From the NCBI GenBank assembly GCA_903908065.1, contig CAIVQO010000009.1, positions 1 through 38,300 of the forward strand: a DNA stretch of 38,300 nt. Direction: 5' to 3'. The stretch is from an uncultured beta proteobacterium. GTDB taxonomy: Bacteria; Pseudomonadota; Gammaproteobacteria; Burkholderiales; Rhodocyclaceae. Under the pieces are notes generated by a model that saw only the letters and a list, made by a program, of their open reading frames with translations, was not told the DNA's origin and ran no database searches. The first letter of the stretch is position 1. The number at the start of each line of letters is the position of its first letter. The position numbers and the translations under genes were made by a program. Shown in pieces: positions 36,085 to 38,300 of this stretch.

Positions 36085-38300
36085 TCATTGTCCCAATGTG
36101 GTGGGCAGGGAATGAATCACCTGCCCGGAAGAATCCAGCAAAACAATCTCAGCCGTGTTGCCGATGTCGGCATCGTTCTCCAGGAAGACGGTTACCTTGC
36201 CATCGGCCGTGGTCTCGCGTGCCTGCTTGTCCGTCAGCAGCGAAGTGTTGGGATCGGATTGGCTGTTGCGCACATCGACCCGCACACCATGGCAGTTTCC
36301 ACCCACTGACACGCGGCACTTCGCGCCAGTCCATTTCGCTTCCAGCAACCTCGCCGCGCCACCGGCAGGCTGCGTGGCCTTCACTCGCAATACCGGCGTC
36401 ACCATTTCCTGCAAGGAAACGCCCCCATGCGAATACTCGATACCGGCGCGATAGCTGCCTGCGCCGGGCGGGCTGGCCATCATCACGCTCGGATTCCAGT
36501 ACCACCTGAACGTCAGCGCGTCGATCTGGGCATCTGCTTTCAAGGCAGCGCAGCGGCTCCAGCGGGTTTCCGTGAGGAATGCCTTCAATTCAACCTTGGG
36601 CAAACCACCCGGCAACAGCAACCAGCCGTGATCGGTGACCACGATGATCTCCCCCCAGCCCGCTTTCAGCAGCGCAGACACCCGGCTGGCCAAGTCGCGC
36701 ACTTCTGTCTCCACGCTGCGCGCCAGTTTCCAGCCCTCGCTGTGGCCGCGTTTGTCGAGCGTGCCGGCCTCGGTCCAGGCAGAGCCTGTCGGATCGCCGG
36801 TCTCATCCGCGCCGAGGAATTGCCAGCCTCGCTCTTTCAGCGTCGCGACGAATCGGTCCTGCGTCAGCAGTTGTCCGGTGGAACGCAGTCGCGTCGCAAA
36901 CTCGTCCTCGGCCGTACCGCCCTGCACTCCGTCCGCCATCGGTGATGCGGCCGGCTTGGCGCTGGCTGTCACCGCTGGAATCGTGGACCACTCCCAGTCC
37001 GATGTCGATTCAATCCCTTCACCTGCCAGGCGTGTCGCCAACTGCTGTGCAACATCCATCCGCAGTCCATCGGCAAACAGCACCAAGCGTCCTGCCGCCG
37101 GTCCAAACGATCGGGCTCGCTTCGCAACTGCCTGCCCATGGTCATGAACCAATTTCTGCAAGTGCCGCGCCGTGGCGTCGAGCCAGGGCAGATAGATCGC
37201 CCGCAAGCAGCCCAATACCGCACTCTGCTGCTCCGGGGTGCCGCACGCCGCAATGGTGCTCATCGTCGCCAGCGCGGCGCCATCGACGCGCCAGCCTTCG
37301 GTGAAGTAGAACTCGGCGTAAGCCTGCGGCGTTGGCGCGCCGGGGCTGGTCTGGCATAGCCCGGCCAATTGCGCCAGTGGTGCCAGCGCGGTGGCCAGCG
37401 GGCTCAGACCCAGCGTCCGCCAGGGGTGCGAACGGCGTCCGCCATGCCGCGTTTCCAGTTCGGCCACCCGGCGAGTCGCTTCGTCCTGCGGCCGGTCGTT
37501 CAGCAATTCCAGCGCCTGCTGCAATTGCCTTTCTTCGCTTTCGTTGATGCTTGGCCAGACTTCGGCGGAATCAAACATCCCCGGGCTTTGCGGCGCAGCC
37601 CGATTCAGCCATCCCACGATGCCTGGATAATTCGCCGGCGCCTCGGCAAAACGTCGCCATACCATCTGCCAACTGTTTGTCCGCGCCGCCAGTCGCTGCG
37701 CTGCCTTCAATGGGCCATCCTTGGCCGGATCAAGACCAAAATCAGCTTTGCATTGCTGACAGAATGCTTTCCATTCCGCGCTCGATCGGCGCTGTTTGAA
37801 GCCATCGGGGTCGTTCAGCCAGCGCAGCAGCAGGCCGGTTGCGTCCGGCGCCACCAGGGCGTTGAAAAACTCCGAGTCCAGTCGCCCCTGCAACTGGGTG
37901 AGTGGCACCGACAGGAGCGACGGCAAGGCCCCGATCAGTGCGTCGAGGGTCGGTTGATCCTTTGCCACATCCAGATCGAGACCACCGTGCTTTGACACCA
38001 TGAACGCGTAGGGCGTCCAGTCCTTGCCATTCACATGCAGCCACAGCGCGCCGCGATATTGCAACTCCACCAGAGCGGCAAGTTCCGGCGGGCAATCCTC
38101 GGCGGCACGCAACTGCTCGCGGCTGATGCCCGGCAGGTAAAACAGTGGTGCGGTTCCAGTCGGTGGGGCACCCTCCACCTGGCGGGCATCGATACAACGC
38201 AGCCACAGCGCCGGGCCAGTTCGCTGTTCAGGCGTATAAGTGCCGAGCAGAAACAGCTCCGGCAGCATCGCCTGCAAGGCCGGCATCACGGATTCCCATA
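36085..38300 (-). CDS. pglZ: BREX phosphatase-like PglZ (type B), 5' end outside the window
   Basis: PglZ is an alkaline-phosphatase-superfamily protein that is the core marker of BREX. At least 738 residues are present. The frame runs open past the GTG at 38289 to the window edge (W-E-S before it), matching the family, so the true start lies beyond the edge. The N-terminal part (LGTYTPEQRTGPALWLRC, FYLPGISREQLRAAEDCP, ELQYRGALWLHVNGKDWTP) is that of type B PglZ. Metal-site motifs of the phosphatase fold are VLFADGLRMDVA and IIVVTDHGWLLLPGG. Next to brxL and the same orientation, it fits BREX type 1. Confidence 0.92.
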   Translation of the reverse strand, partial: WESVMPALQAMLPELFLLGTYTPEQRTGPALWLRCIDARQVEGAPPTGTAPLFYLPGISREQLRAAEDCPPELAALVELQYRGALWLHVNGKDWTPYAFMVSKHGGLDLDVAKDQPTLDALIGALPSLLSVPLTQLQGRLDSEFFNALVAPDATGLLLRWLNDPDGFKQRRSSAEWKAFCQQCKADFGLDPAKDGPLKAAQRLAARTNSWQMVWRRFAEAPANYPGIVGWLNRAAPQSPGMFDSAEVWPSINESEERQLQQALELLNDRPQDEATRRVAELETRHGGRRSHPWRTLGLSPLATALAPLAQLAGLCQTSPGAPTPQAYAEFYFTEGWRVDGAALATMSTIAACGTPEQQSAVLGCLRAIYLPWLDATARHLQKLVHDHGQAVAKRARSFGPAAGRLVLFADGLRMDVAQQLATRLAGEGIESTSDWEWSTIPAVTASAKPAASPMADGVQGGTAEDEFATRLRSTGQLLTQDRFVATLKERGWQFLGADETGDPTGSAWTEAGTLDKRGHSEGWKLARSVETEVRDLASRVSALLKAGWGEIIVVTDHGWLLLPGGLPKVELKAFLTETRWSRCAALKADAQIDALTFRWYWNPSVMMASPPGAGSYRAGIEYSHGGVSLQEMVTPVLRVKATQPAGGAARLLEAKWTGAKCRVSVGGNCHGVRVDVRNSQSDPNTSLLTDKQARETTADGKVTVFLENDADIGNTAEIVLLDSSGQVIHSLPTTLGQ

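Overview
The window looks like chromosomal DNA of a GC-rich betaproteobacterium. The tol-pal/ruvABC gene order, an ahcY–holin–metF methyl-cycle operon headed by an S-adenosylhomocysteine riboswitch, and a TonB receptor/periplasmic binding protein/hybrid kinase trio all fit Rhodocyclales-type bacteria (Dechloromonas/Azonexus-like). That assignment is inference from gene content; no 16S gene is present.

Layout. (1) 1-8.8 kb is an accessory defence region. Two abutting IS ends, one carrying the 5' part of an IS21-type istA, cut off the start of a type I restriction specificity gene (hsdS). The genes behind it run in one tightly coupled series: hsdS remnant, a predicted RNase H-fold protein, a NucS-like PD-(D/E)XK nuclease, hsdR and a YgjP-type metallopeptidase. 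hsdM is not in the window. Next comes a visibly AT-richer two-gene unit: a stand-alone class III nucleotide cyclase followed, with an 8-nt overlap, by a Panacea/SocA (DUF4065) protein. This is the best candidate for an undescribed system. (2) 8.8-33.6 kb is core chromosome: a PAS membrane protein, thioredoxin, gluQ and a CoA-binding protein. Then follows a minus-strand series of 16 genes with gaps of at most 47 nt, from yebC to queE. It carries ruvCAB and ybgC-tolQRAB-pal-cpoB, with an EamA exporter, a glycosyltransferase, a HAD-type protein and a methyltransferase inserted. Divergent to it are a HerA-like ATPase and the TonB receptor/binding protein/hybrid kinase set. metF, a holin-family membrane protein and ahcY follow on the minus strand. 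(3) At 33.6-33.9 kb lie the SAH riboswitch, divergent promoters, an initiator tRNA and a strong hairpin. (4) From 34.0 kb to the right edge, the distal end of a BREX type 1-like locus (pglZ then brxL, minus strand) abuts the tRNA, as expected for a tRNA-linked island.

How the parts work together. AhcY hydrolyses SAH, MetF supplies methyl-THF for remethylation, and the riboswitch links ahcY expression to SAH. The Tol-Pal genes form a complete envelope-constriction machine, with YbgC and CpoB as usual partners. The left and right ends are two separate defence regions (restriction plus cyclase unit, and BREX) around a conserved core. The type I system is probably crippled by the hsdS truncation unless another specificity subunit exists elsewhere.
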